33,505 bases of DNA, from assembly GCA_964493945.1 (NCBI GenBank), contig CAZBQG010000012.1, positions 1 to 33,505 of the forward strand, written 5' to 3'. Below the pieces are notes generated by a model, which saw nothing but the letters and a program-made list of their open reading frames with translations, searched no databases and had not been told where the DNA came from. Source of the DNA: CAZBQG01 sp964493945 (GTDB lineage Bacteria; Pseudomonadota; Alphaproteobacteria; Rhodospirillales; UBA2165). The first letter of the stretch is position 1. Every line of letters starts with the position of its first letter. This document shows, one piece after another, positions 6,718-14,951 of the stretch. The position numbers were made by a program, and so were the translations under genes.

Positions 6718-8568
6718 ATGAGGCCGCCTTCAATGAACGCCCCCCAGGCGGAGGGCAAGTATCACCACCTGAAGACCTTGCGCACCCTGCTGCCCTATCT
6801 GTGGCCCCGGGGTGAGCTGGAAATGAAGGCGCGCGTGGTGGTGGCCATGATTTTCCTGGTGGCCGCCAAAGGCATCACCGTTTCCATCCCTATTTTTTAT
6901 AAATTCGCCGTCGATGCCCTGACTGACAAGACGACAGCGCTGATCACCATCCCCGTCGGGCTTTTGATTGCCTATGGCCTGGCCCGGATCATGGGCCAGG
7001 CCTTTGGCGAGTTGCGCGATGCGGTGTTCGCCAAGGTCGCCCAGCGGGCCATCCGCCAGGCCGGACTCAGGACCTTCCGCCATCTGCACCGGCTGGGACT
7101 CAGATTCCATATGGACCGCCAGACCGGCGGGCTGAGCCGGGCCGTGGAACGGGGCACCAAGGGCATCGATTTTCTGCTCAACTTTACCCTGTTCAACATC
7201 GCGCCCACGATGATCGAGATTCTTCTGGTCTGCGGCGTCATGTGGGGGTTGTTCAATTTCTACTTTGCCCTGGTCACCTTCGTGGTGGTGGGGATTTTCA
7301 TCTTCTGGACCGTGGCGGTGACCGAATGGCGCACCAAGTACCGCCGGCGCATGAACAAGACCGACAGCGAAGCCAATACCAAGGCCATCGACAGCCTGCT
7401 CAATTACGAAACAGTCAAATATTTCGGCAATGAAGAACATGAAGCGCGCCGCTTCGATGCCGCCTTGCAGGCATACGAAGTGGCCGCCGTGAAAAGCAAG
7501 ACCACCCTGGCGACGCTGAATATCGGCCAGGGCGTGGTGATTTCGGTGGGTGTGGTGTTGGTCATGATCATGGCCGCGTCCGGCGTGGTCGAAGGGCGCC
7601 TGACCATCGGTGATTTCGTTTTGGTCAATTCCTATCTGATCCAGCTTTTCATGCCCCTTGGGTTCCTGGGCTTCGTCTACCGGGAAATCAAGCAATCCCT
7701 GACCGATATGGAGGACATGTTCACCTTGCTGGACCGTGAAATCGAAGTGGATGACGCACTGGAAGCACCCGCCCTGGAGGTGAGCGGCGGGCGGGTCCAG
7801 TTCGAGAATGTGGATTTCCATTACGAACCCAACCGGAGAATCCTGCACGGCATAAATTTCACCATAGAGCCGGGGCGCAAGGTGGCCGTGGTGGGCTCCA
7901 GCGGCGCCGGCAAATCCACATTGTCCCGCCTGCTTTACCGTTTCTACGATGTGACGGGTGGGCGCATTCTGATCGACGGGCAGGATATCCGGGAGGTGGG
8001 TCAGGACAGTCTCAGGGCTGCCATCGGCATCGTTCCGCAAGACACTGTCTTGTTCAATGACAGCATTTTTTACAATATTTCCTATGGCCGCCCAGGCGCC
8101 ACACCCACCGAGATCGAGGATGCGGCCCGCCATGCGGCCATCCATGATTTTGTGCAATCCCTGCCCGATGGCTACAACACCAAGGTGGGCGAGCGGGGGC
8201 TGAAACTGTCGGGCGGCGAGAAACAGCGCGTCGCCATCGCCCGCACAATCTTGAAGGGGCCCCGCATCATGCTGTTTGATGAGGCCACTTCGGCCCTGGA
8301 CACGAGAACGGAAAAGGGAATCCAGCAATCGCTCTCCCAGATGGCGGCGGAACATACCACCCTGGTCATTGCCCACCGCCTGTCCACCGTGATTGATGCG
8401 GACGAAATCCTGGTCCTGGAAGGCGGACGGGTGGTGGAGCGGGGCACCCATACCGGGCTATTGGCCCAGAAGGGGCTCTATGAGCGCATGTGGCAACGCC
8501 AGCAGGAAGCAGAACGGGCCCAGGCCAAGCTGACGGATTTGGGCGAAAATCCGGTCGCCGCGGAGTAA
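6718..8568 (+). CDS. Atm1-type ABC exporter (fused membrane domain and ATPase)
   Basis: A 616-residue half-transporter working as a homodimer in the inner membrane. The N-terminal 330 residues hold the six-helix export domain, with the stretch LGLRFHMDRQTGGLSRAVER typical of the Atm1/ABCB7/HMT1 group. The nucleotide-binding domain has Walker A GSSGAGKST at about 393-401, signature LSGGEKQR at about 497, Walker B with catalytic Glu (IMLFDEATSALD) at about 517, and the switch His in IAHRLST. Bacterial Atm1 relatives export glutathione-derived or metal-thiol compounds and protect against heavy metals. An alternative start at 6733 would drop five residues. The MAPEG gene follows within 36 bp, separated by a perfect hairpin. 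Substrate is inferred only from family. Confidence 0.93.
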   Translation: MRPPSMNAPQAEGKYHHLKTLRTLLPYLWPRGELEMKARVVVAMIFLVAAKGITVSIPIFYKFAVDALTDKTTALITIPVGLLIAYGLARIMGQAFGELRDAVFAKVAQRAIRQAGLRTFRHLHRLGLRFHMDRQTGGLSRAVERGTKGIDFLLNFTLFNIAPTMIEILLVCGVMWGLFNFYFALVTFVVVGIFIFWTVAVTEWRTKYRRRMNKTDSEANTKAIDSLLNYETVKYFGNEEHEARRFDAALQAYEVAAVKSKTTLATLNIGQGVVISVGVVLVMIMAASGVVEGRLTIGDFVLVNSYLIQLFMPLGFLGFVYREIKQSLTDMEDMFTLLDREIEVDDALEAPALEVSGGRVQFENVDFHYEPNRRILHGINFTIEPGRKVAVVGSSGAGKSTLSRLLYRFYDVTGGRILIDGQDIREVGQDSLRAAIGIVPQDTVLFNDSIFYNISYGRPGATPTEIEDAARHAAIHDFVQSLPDGYNTKVGERGLKLSGGEKQRVAIARTILKGPRIMLFDEATSALDTRTEKGIQQSLSQMAAEHTTLVIAHRLSTVIDADEILVLEGGRVVERGTHTGLLAQKGLYERMWQRQQEAERAQAKLTDLGENPVAAE

Positions 8569-8600
8569 AATACCTCATTCACAAAACTGGGAGGTATTTT
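8567..8600 (+). promoter_or_regulatory. Perfect inverted repeat covering the ribosome binding site of the MAPEG gene
   Basis: AAAATACCTC (8567-8576) and GAGGTATTTT (8591-8600) are exact complements, giving a 10-bp stem with a 14-base loop. The 3' arm contains most of the GGGAGG ribosome site (8589-8594) of the downstream gene, and its final TTTT ends just before the start codon. The 5' arm begins in the stop codon of the exporter. It could act as an attenuating terminator, or as a switch that hides the ribosome site and opens when ribosomes or heat unfold it. Confidence 0.6.
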
Positions 8601-8604
8601 GATC

Positions 8605-9066
8605 ATGTTGTTGACGCTGGAGAATCCCGTCTTTCAGACCTTCGTACTGGCCGCCGCGCTCATTTGCCTTAAGCCTATGTTGCAGGGCTATGTGACCGTC
8701 TTCCGCATGATGCGGGCGGGCGGCGGTTGCCTAAATCCGGAAGATGCCCAAAAGACCTTCGGCAATCCCAATGCAAGCCCCGAGCAACTTGATAAAAACG
8801 AATATGTGAACCGCTCAAGGCGCATGCATAACAACGATACGGAAAATTTGCCCATCTATCTGGTGGCCTCTTTTCTGTTCACCGTCGCCAACCCTCCTTT
8901 GATCCTGGCCCAATCCCTGATGTATGGCTATGTGGCGTCCCGGCTTTTGCATCTTTGGGCCTACGGGACGGCTAAACAGCACGAGGTGCGCGCAACGTTC
9001 TTCGCCATTGGTTCGCTTATCGTCGTATTCATGGCCATCTATTCCTTCATCGCCGCCCTCCCTTGA
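8605..9066 (+). CDS. MAPEG-family membrane protein
   Basis: About 153 residues with four hydrophobic helices, matching the size and shape of the MAPEG family (microsomal glutathione transferases and eicosanoid enzymes). The family-typical segment with conserved Arg, Asn and Glu is visible as RRMHNNDTENLPIYLVASFL near residue 72. MGST1-like members conjugate glutathione to electrophiles or reduce lipid peroxides at the membrane. The start is either ATG 8605 or TTG 8599, both after GGGAGG. It follows the Atm1-type exporter closely and may share its transcript, a pairing consistent with glutathione-related detoxification (inference). Enzymatic activity is unproven for most bacterial members. Confidence 0.88.
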   Translation: MLLTLENPVFQTFVLAAALICLKPMLQGYVTVFRMMRAGGGCLNPEDAQKTFGNPNASPEQLDKNEYVNRSRRMHNNDTENLPIYLVASFLFTVANPPLILAQSLMYGYVASRLLHLWAYGTAKQHEVRATFFAIGSLIVVFMAIYSFIAALP

Positions 9067-9111
9067 CAGGGCGGTTGACACTCCAGCGGTTGAGGAACAG
9101 TCTGTTTCACC

Positions 9112-10038
9112 ATGAGTGATACAGCATCGGATCAGTCCGTCGAATACCGGCGGTTGCAGGTTCTGGAATATACGGTCAACTCCTCCGATCAGGGATTTGT
9201 CGTCTGGGACGACCAGCAAAAACTGGTTGCCTGGTCCAGGAAATGCGTCGATTTCTGGTACGGGCCAAAGGAATTCATCAGGCCCGGCATGCCCATGGTC
9301 GAGCTGTTGCTGCATATTGCCAACAAGGGGGGGTTCGGCGAGGGCGATCATGAAAAGCTTGCCCAAAGGGAATTGGCCAGGGTGCGCAAGGCCGGCCCCG
9401 ATTCGTGGGAAGAATTTGAAATGCTTGATGGCCGTGTGATCCATGTCCAGCGCCATGCCATGCAAGATGGTGGCCATGCCTCCACCTACACGGACATCAC
9501 CGAGCGCAAGCAGTTGGAAGACCAGATCAACCATATGGCCACCCACGATATGCTGACCGATATCCCCAACCGGGTCTTGCTCATGGACCGGATTGATTTG
9601 GCCCTGGCCAGGGCAAGACGCGATAAGACAAAAGTTGCCGTCCTGTTTCTCGATCTGGATAACTTCAAACCGGTCAACGACCTCATGGGACATATGGCGG
9701 GCGACCAAATTCTCATACGAATGGCTGAAAGAATGACTTCTTGTCTGCGTGAAACCGACACGGTAGCGCGCTTCGGTGGGGATGAATTCGCCATCGTAAT
9801 GACCGACGTAACAAATACCAACGACGTCACCAACATGGCCGAAAGCCTGAACAAGGTACTGACCGAGCCCATTAAGGTAGGCGGCAGCGAAACCTCCTTA
9901 GGAGCAAGCATCGGAATTTCCCTCTATCCCGATCATGCTCAAACCTCCGAGGAATTGTTATCCATGGCCGATGAAGCCATGTATGCGGTCAAGAAAAAAG
10001 GGAAACATGATTTCCACTTTTCGACGCCGCAAGCCTAG
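9112..10038 (+). CDS. PAS-GGDEF diguanylate cyclase
   Basis: A 308-residue soluble protein. Residues 15-130 resemble a PAS sensor domain (NSSDQGFVVWDDQQKLVAWS, ending with TDITERKQLE), and residues 140-300 are a GGDEF domain. The active-site motif GGDEF is intact at 222-226, and RETD at 213-216, five residues upstream, is the inhibitory c-di-GMP-binding I-site. The protein should therefore make c-di-GMP and be feedback-inhibited by it, in response to a signal sensed by the PAS domain. There are no membrane helices and no EAL domain. It follows the MAPEG gene by 45 bp; a functional link is not evident. c-di-GMP usually governs the motile-to-sessile choice. Confidence 0.93.
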   Translation: MSDTASDQSVEYRRLQVLEYTVNSSDQGFVVWDDQQKLVAWSRKCVDFWYGPKEFIRPGMPMVELLLHIANKGGFGEGDHEKLAQRELARVRKAGPDSWEEFEMLDGRVIHVQRHAMQDGGHASTYTDITERKQLEDQINHMATHDMLTDIPNRVLLMDRIDLALARARRDKTKVAVLFLDLDNFKPVNDLMGHMAGDQILIRMAERMTSCLRETDTVARFGGDEFAIVMTDVTNTNDVTNMAESLNKVLTEPIKVGGSETSLGASIGISLYPDHAQTSEELLSMADEAMYAVKKKGKHDFHFSTPQA

Positions 10039-10200
10039 GGCGTCATGATCTGCCGCCTTGCATCCCCGTCGGCCCGCCGGTCCATGGCCAGATTGATCTC
10101 GCCAAGCCCCATCCGGTGACTGATCAGTTTTTCCACCGGGAATTGCGCGATGCCGATATGGAACAGGCCAGCCCGGCTCAATAGCCTGCACGGTTCCCTT
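10035..10200 (-). pseudogene. C-terminal remnant of a zinc-type alcohol dehydrogenase (MDR family)
   Basis: Reading the minus strand to the TAG at 10035 gives a piece ending GLFHIGIAQFPVEKLISHRM followed by GLGEINLAMDRRADGDARRQ and IMTP. This closely resembles the last 45 or so residues of medium-chain alcohol dehydrogenases (the P-x-x-K-L-I-T-H-R ... I-N-x-A block). No catalytic or coenzyme-binding part exists upstream. The similarity fades before 10200 and the TauD gene begins at 10265. It is best read as the stub of a deleted gene. It overlaps the last three bases of the GGDEF gene tail to tail. Confidence 0.55.
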
Positions 10201-10264
10201 GACCGCAAAACAGGTATAGAATTCGCTGCATAAGAAGCACCGTATATACAGGGGAGGAAAAATC

Positions 10265-11308
10265 ATGGATGTAAACAATCAAGGAACCGCCGTGCCCATG
10301 GAGCCTGTGGCTGATCCGGCCGGCTGGTATGCCGAGGATATCGAGCGGACGGGTGATGGAACCTTCACCTGGGACGCCGGCGAGGTCGCCGATATTGAGG
10401 CCGCCATGGCGGCCTTCGAAGAAAGCGACCGGGATCTGGTCACGCTAAACAAAGAGGATTTTCCCCTGGGCCGGGCCGCGGCCAAGATGAAAGATATCAG
10501 GAACGAAGTGACCGGCGGGGTGGGCTTTGCCCTCATCCATGGCCTGACCATGGATACCTATTCCAGGCGTCAGGCGGCGATCATTTTTCTGGGTCTGGGC
10601 CAGCATATCGGCCAGGCTCGCTCGCAAAACTATCATGGTCATATTCTGGGCCATGTGAAGGATCTGGGCTTTGATCAGGCGACCGACCCCCTGGCCCGCG
10701 CCTATCATTGCCGGAACGAGCTGAATTATCATTCGGATTCGTGCAATGTGGTGGCGCTGTTCTGCCTTCATCACGCCATGAAGGGCGGTGTCAGCCGGGT
10801 CACCAGCGGCATCACGGTCTATAACGAAATGCTCAAACGGCGCCCCGAACTGACCGCCGCCATCAGTGAGCCGCTGCATCATGACCGCCGGGGCGAAGTG
10901 CCGGAAGGCAAGGAACGCACCTGGAAATTACCCATTTTCTCCTTCAGTGAAGGCTATTTGAGCATCAACGCCGGGCGTACTTATATTGATTCGGCGCAAC
11001 GCTTTGACGAAGTGCCGAAGATGACCGAACTGCAAGATGAGGGTCTGGCCTATTTCGAGGAACTGTGCCTGGAATTGACCCGCCAGCAGGAATTCAATCC
11101 GGGTGATATCCAGTTTCTCAACAATCATGTGGTCGTCCATTCGCGAACCGAATTCGAGGACTGGCCGGAAGAAGAGCGCAAACGCCATCTGTTCCGCCTG
11201 TGGCTGGAGGTGGATGGAATCCGCGCCCTCGATAAAGGTTTCATGGAGCGCATCAACGGCATCATGCTGAAGGACACGGTCCTCTCGGCACCGTTGGAGG
11301 CCGAATAG
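10265..11308 (+). CDS. TauD/TfdA-family Fe(II)/2-oxoglutarate-dependent dioxygenase
   Basis: 347 residues with a jelly-roll oxygenase signature. The HxD iron motif is YHSDSC (H156, D158), the distal His lies in NNHVVVHSRT (H292), and the 2-oxoglutarate-binding Arg follows in RHLFRLWLEV (about R311). Such enzymes couple 2-oxoglutarate decarboxylation to hydroxylation of small acids, sulfonates or carnitine-like compounds. The ATG at 10265 has a strong GGGGAGGAAA site. It stands alone on the plus strand, convergent with a methyltransferase gene 10 bp away. The substrate cannot be told: similarity is to generic TauD-like proteins and not specifically to taurine dioxygenase. Confidence 0.9.
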   Translation: MDVNNQGTAVPMEPVADPAGWYAEDIERTGDGTFTWDAGEVADIEAAMAAFEESDRDLVTLNKEDFPLGRAAAKMKDIRNEVTGGVGFALIHGLTMDTYSRRQAAIIFLGLGQHIGQARSQNYHGHILGHVKDLGFDQATDPLARAYHCRNELNYHSDSCNVVALFCLHHAMKGGVSRVTSGITVYNEMLKRRPELTAAISEPLHHDRRGEVPEGKERTWKLPIFSFSEGYLSINAGRTYIDSAQRFDEVPKMTELQDEGLAYFEELCLELTRQQEFNPGDIQFLNNHVVVHSRTEFEDWPEEERKRHLFRLWLEVDGIRALDKGFMERINGIMLKDTVLSAPLEAE

Positions 11309-11318
11309 GCAGGGAGCA

Positions 11319-12575
11319 TCAATCCCCAGCCGGACAGGACAGGAACAGTTTCCCCAACCCGTTGAAGGCTGCGTAAAGGATTTGGAACTGGGTGAAAAAA
11401 GCCTCCCATTCCAGATCCGGATTGGCCTCGGTCATGCTCGTGTGGATTTGCTCAAGGCTTGCCTGGCCATCCATGCGCCCGGCCATGGCGCCTGTCAGGG
11501 GCGGCAGGGGAAAGCGGAAATGAAAGCCGTCGATCTCGGCCCCCATGGCATTGCCGGGCCGGTAATCCCGGGCGAAGGCTTCGCCGTCCATTTCCCGGAG
11601 ATGAGGTACGGATTGCCTGTCCGGCCGGGCGACGGCGTCCTGAACGCGGTCCCGGGCGACCAGATAGAACACATGCTTTCGCATATTACCCGCCAGCAAT
11701 TCGGCGAAGGCCCAGCGGCCGGGTTCGTCCAGCCCACCCGCGCGGGCCTTGAGCTCGTTATCGTTTAAATAGGATGCCGGGTCATAGCGGGCGGGTTCGG
11801 CGAAACCGCTGATGGCCAGCTTGGCGCTCCGCGCCAAATCCAGAATTTCGGGCACTCTATAGGCCCGGTCCCTGGCATGGAGCAACAGATCGAACAGGCC
11901 CGCATCGCCGCCTTCCAGATGATCCCCCAGCAGATTGTTGCGCCTGAGCCAATTGGTTTCGGGCAAGGCCCCCAACAGCTTGCGGGTGAGCGCGATGCGT
12001 TCCGCCGGGTCCAGGCCGGGGCTGATGGCGCCCATCATTTCCTGCATGTGATGGACCCCGGTGCGGCCCAATTCGCCATAGAGCATGACGCCCATACCGC
12101 CTTCCGGCGTCAATGCATCCGAAAGCGCATTCAATCCCTGGCCGGGATCCTCCAGATGATGGAGCACGCCGCAGCAATCAATATAATCAAAATCCCCCAA
12201 CCCCATTTCCGCCAGATCCAAAAGCGAGCCCCGCTCGAAACTGATATTTTTGAGCCCCCGGGCCCGGGCCCTGGCCTGGGCGATTTCGGATGAGGCGTGG
12301 GAAGGATCGAGATGGATGATTTCGCCCGGGCAATCGCGGTCAACCAGAAGCTGGGCCAGCATGATGGTTCCGTCACCGGTTCCGCCGCCGGCAATGAGCG
12401 CGCGGAGGGGGGTGGAAAAATCCCGCCTGCCCCCGAAGACATAATGATTGATCTCGTCGATATGGCTGGGTGAGCCCGAAATCAGCCGGGCACCTTCATC
12501 GGCCGGGTTGCGCGCCGGATAGGGATAGGCTTCGTATTGCCGGCCCACTTCCTCATCTTCAGTCATGGGCGCCAT
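11319..12575 (-). CDS. Class I SAM-dependent methyltransferase of unknown substrate
   Basis: 418 residues. After a short leader with the phrase YEAYPYPARNP, the Rossmann methyltransferase core begins: motif I ALIAGGGTGDGT at about 59-70, an acidic residue ending strand 2 (IIHLDPS), and motif FDYIDCCGVLHHLEDPGQGL around residues 128-148. The last 200 residues form an additional domain of unknown role, seen in related long methyltransferases. An in-frame ATG at 12566 is an alternative start; neither has a clear ribosome site. It lies downstream of the LigJ-like gene on the same strand, but a strong hairpin lies between them. The small-molecule or protein target is unknown. Confidence 0.85.
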   Translation of the reverse strand: MAPMTEDEEVGRQYEAYPYPARNPADEGARLISGSPSHIDEINHYVFGGRRDFSTPLRALIAGGGTGDGTIMLAQLLVDRDCPGEIIHLDPSHASSEIAQARARARGLKNISFERGSLLDLAEMGLGDFDYIDCCGVLHHLEDPGQGLNALSDALTPEGGMGVMLYGELGRTGVHHMQEMMGAISPGLDPAERIALTRKLLGALPETNWLRRNNLLGDHLEGGDAGLFDLLLHARDRAYRVPEILDLARSAKLAISGFAEPARYDPASYLNDNELKARAGGLDEPGRWAFAELLAGNMRKHVFYLVARDRVQDAVARPDRQSVPHLREMDGEAFARDYRPGNAMGAEIDGFHFRFPLPPLTGAMAGRMDGQASLEQIHTSMTEANPDLEWEAFFTQFQILYAAFNGLGKLFLSCPAGD

Positions 12576-12588
12576 ACCCGCTTAGGCC

Positions 12589-12628
12589 GGCGGGGGCGAA
12601 AGAGGAACCTCCCCCTTCCGCCCCCGCC
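12589..12628 (-). terminator. Strong GC hairpin between two minus-strand genes
   Basis: GGCGGGGGCG (12589-12598) pairs perfectly with CGCCCCCGCC (12619-12628), a 10-bp GC stem around a 20-base loop that can itself pair in part. It lies 12 bp after the LigJ-like stop and 13 bp before the methyltransferase start. There is no T-tract, so it may slow transcription, protect a 3' end or hinder translation start and not be a classic terminator. Confidence 0.5.
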
Positions 12629-12640
12629 TTCCCACAAGTT

Positions 12641-13651
12641 CTAGACGTCCAGCTTGAACACCTTGATGGCGTTATTGCCGAGAATATTGTCCTTGTCTTC
12701 GTCGCTGATCCCCTCAATGGCCCTGACATGGGGCGCCACATCATCAAGCGGATTGCCGGTATGGGGATGGATTTGCGATCCCACGCCCGGGCATTCGGCG
12801 CCGAACAGGCATTGATCGGGTCCCGCCACCTTGACCAGAAGCTCGACCGCTTCGGGCGTGTAGAGCACCGTGTCGAAATAAAGCTTGCGCAGGCGTTCGC
12901 TGAACAGGCCGCGTTCCTTGGAAACCCGGATGGTGCCGGCTTCGAAGCGGCCCAACTGATAAGGAATGGCGCCGCCGCCGTGGGATACGATCATCTTGAG
13001 GTCGGGGAAATCCTCGAAGACATTGGAATTGACCAGACCGAAGACCGCCGTCGTTTCCTCATTGATGAAGCGCAGCGAATAGGGCTCGCGCTCTGCCTTG
13101 GAACCGGTGCCGTGGATATGGCCCGGCACGTCCAGCTCACAAAGCTTTTCATAAAGGGGATACCAATATTTATCGCCCATGGCCGGCGGATGGGTGCCCG
13201 AATTCTCGTAAGGATCGGGGTTGACCAGACAGCCCTTGAAGCCCAGCTCGTTGACGCAGCGTTCCAGCTCGTTGAGGGCCATATCCAGGGGCTCGCCGGC
13301 GCATTGGGGCAGGCCGGCAATGCCGAAGAAGCGGTCGGGATAAATTTCGGTTTCCCTGTGGATCATGTTGTTCACTTCTTCGTGGAGCCACTGCACGATG
13401 CGCAACGGCTTTTCCGAATGCATCATCTGGAAAGGCCTGGGCGAGATGGCCTGCATCTGGGTGCCCAGCTTGTCGATATAATCCATGTGGCTGTGGGGCC
13501 CGAAGGTATGCTGTTCGACCGATTCTCTTATTTGATCGTCGGTCACATTCACCTTCCCCCGGCCATGGGATCCGCGCGACGCCAAAAGGGTCGCCTTATA
13601 GGCCCAAAGTTCGGCGGGCGCGCTGACATGTGCATGGCTGTCAATAATCAT
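12641..13651 (-). CDS. Amidohydrolase-family protein resembling LigJ (4-oxalomesaconate hydratase)
   Basis: 336 residues of the ACMSD/LigJ amidohydrolase family (PF04909). The metal-binding start is MIIDSHAHV; later come the block ELERCVNELGFKGCLVNPDP, then WYPLYEKLCELDVPGHIH and SHGGGAIPYQLGRF. These align well by eye with Sphingobium LigJ, which hydrates 4-oxalomesaconate in the protocatechuate 4,5-cleavage route of lignin-derived aromatics. The start at 13651 is set by an excellent AGGAGGAAG site; the frame is open 16 codons further upstream. The other genes of that route (ligABC, ligI, ligK) are not in the window, so the specific reaction is an inference; a related decarboxylase or hydrolase is possible. 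Confidence 0.82.
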   Translation of the reverse strand: MIIDSHAHVSAPAELWAYKATLLASRGSHGRGKVNVTDDQIRESVEQHTFGPHSHMDYIDKLGTQMQAISPRPFQMMHSEKPLRIVQWLHEEVNNMIHRETEIYPDRFFGIAGLPQCAGEPLDMALNELERCVNELGFKGCLVNPDPYENSGTHPPAMGDKYWYPLYEKLCELDVPGHIHGTGSKAEREPYSLRFINEETTAVFGLVNSNVFEDFPDLKMIVSHGGGAIPYQLGRFEAGTIRVSKERGLFSERLRKLYFDTVLYTPEAVELLVKVAGPDQCLFGAECPGVGSQIHPHTGNPLDDVAPHVRAIEGISDEDKDNILGNNAIKVFKLDV

Positions 13652-13894
13652 TGTCTTCCTCCTTGGTTGGTTTATCTCTTTGGTATCAAAATATCTCAAA
13701 GCCGGTTGGCTGAAAACCGAGCAGCTTTTACAAACATAAAGGCATGGATTTTCCGCATGGCCTGACCCCCTGATCTTATGGCCGCCGGCCGGTGCCGGGG
13801 CTCGTTTTTAATTCCCTCCTGATTTTGCGGAATTTACGCGGTGATTGCAACACACGTCGGACGGACGGATATTTTATGCTATAAGCCGGGCACC

Positions 13895-14947
13895 ATGACA
13901 GATGCGGCAACCCTCAGCCTGACCCGGCCCGATGACTGGCACACCCATTTGCGCGACGGCGCCATGCTGGGTGCCGTCGCCCCCTTCACCGCCCAGCGTT
14001 TCGCACGCGCCATCATCATGCCCAATCTGGACCCGCCGGTGACGGGCAGGGCGGCGGCCCTGGCCTACCGGGAACGCATCCTGGAGGTGCTGGGTGACAA
14101 TCCCAGCGGATTTCAGCCGCTCATGACCTGCTATCTCACGGACCGCACGGATGGGGGCGATCTGATCAGTGGTTTCAGGGAAGGCATTTTCGCCGCTGCC
14201 AAACTTTACCCGGCGGGAGCGACAACCAATTCGGCAGCCGGGGTGACTGACATGGCCGGCCTGGCGCCTGTTTTGGGGGCCATGCAGGAAGCCGGCATGC
14301 CGCTTTTGATGCATGGCGAGGTGACCGATCCGGCTGTCGATATCTTCGACCGGGAGGCGGTATTCATCGAGCGCGTGCTTGAGCCATTATTGGCTGATTT
14401 CCCGGGGCTTAAAGTGGTGTTCGAACATATCACCACGGAACAGGCGGCGGAGTTTGTTGCCGCCCATAAGGGCCCCCTGGGCGCCACCATCACGGCCCAT
14501 CATCTGATAATCAACCGCAATGCCATCTTCCAGGGCGGCATCCGGCCCCATATGTATTGCCTGCCGGTGGCCAAGCGCGAACGCCACCGTCTGGCGCTCC
14601 GCCGGGCCGCCACTTCGGGCCAGGACTGCTTTTTCCTGGGCACGGATTCCGCACCCCATACCCAAAGTGCCAAGGAACAGGATTGCGGCTGTGCGGGGAT
14701 TTTCACTGCACCCGCGGGGATCGAGCTATATGCCCAGGTTTTCGAGGAGGTTGGGGTGCTGGACCGGCTGGAAGCTTTCGCCTCCCTCAACGGGCCAAAA
14801 TTTTACGGCCTGGCGCCCAACCAAACCTCCATCACCCTGGAACGCAAGGAATGGCCGGTGCCGGAACGGGTGGCGCTTGGGGATAGCGAAACCATCCAGC
14901 CCTTCATGGCCGGCGAAACACTGGGCTGGCATCTCACCAGGGATTGA
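13895..14947 (+). CDS. pyrC: Dihydroorotase, type II (PyrC)
   Basis: 350 residues, the same size as E. coli PyrC (348). It cyclises N-carbamoyl-aspartate to dihydroorotate, the third step of pyrimidine synthesis, in the cytoplasm with two zinc ions. Visible ligands are the HTHLRDG motif (H16, H18), the carbamylated lysine in AAKLYPAGATTNSAAGV (K103), the HGE and EHITT segments, and the catalytic Asp in FLGTDSAPH. I chose the ATG at 13895 because the protein then aligns with the family from its start; the frame is open 18 codons upstream. It is read divergently from the LigJ-like gene with 243 bp between. All key residues are present. Confidence 0.97.
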   Translation: MTDAATLSLTRPDDWHTHLRDGAMLGAVAPFTAQRFARAIIMPNLDPPVTGRAAALAYRERILEVLGDNPSGFQPLMTCYLTDRTDGGDLISGFREGIFAAAKLYPAGATTNSAAGVTDMAGLAPVLGAMQEAGMPLLMHGEVTDPAVDIFDREAVFIERVLEPLLADFPGLKVVFEHITTEQAAEFVAAHKGPLGATITAHHLIINRNAIFQGGIRPHMYCLPVAKRERHRLALRRAATSGQDCFFLGTDSAPHTQSAKEQDCGCAGIFTAPAGIELYAQVFEEVGVLDRLEAFASLNGPKFYGLAPNQTSITLERKEWPVPERVALGDSETIQPFMAGETLGWHLTRD

Positions 14948-14951
14948 TCCG

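Noticed and set aside
6730..8451. A 573-codon open frame on the minus strand opposite the Atm1-type exporter
   Set aside because: Its translation is rich in His, Gly, Gln and Asp without any domain, typical of the antisense of a GC-rich gene; the plus strand has all ABC motifs.
12470..13765. A 431-codon open frame on the plus strand opposite the LigJ-like gene and the methyltransferase start
   Set aside because: It spans two clear minus-strand genes and the hairpin between them, has no recognisable motif, and is a shadow of GC-rich coding DNA.
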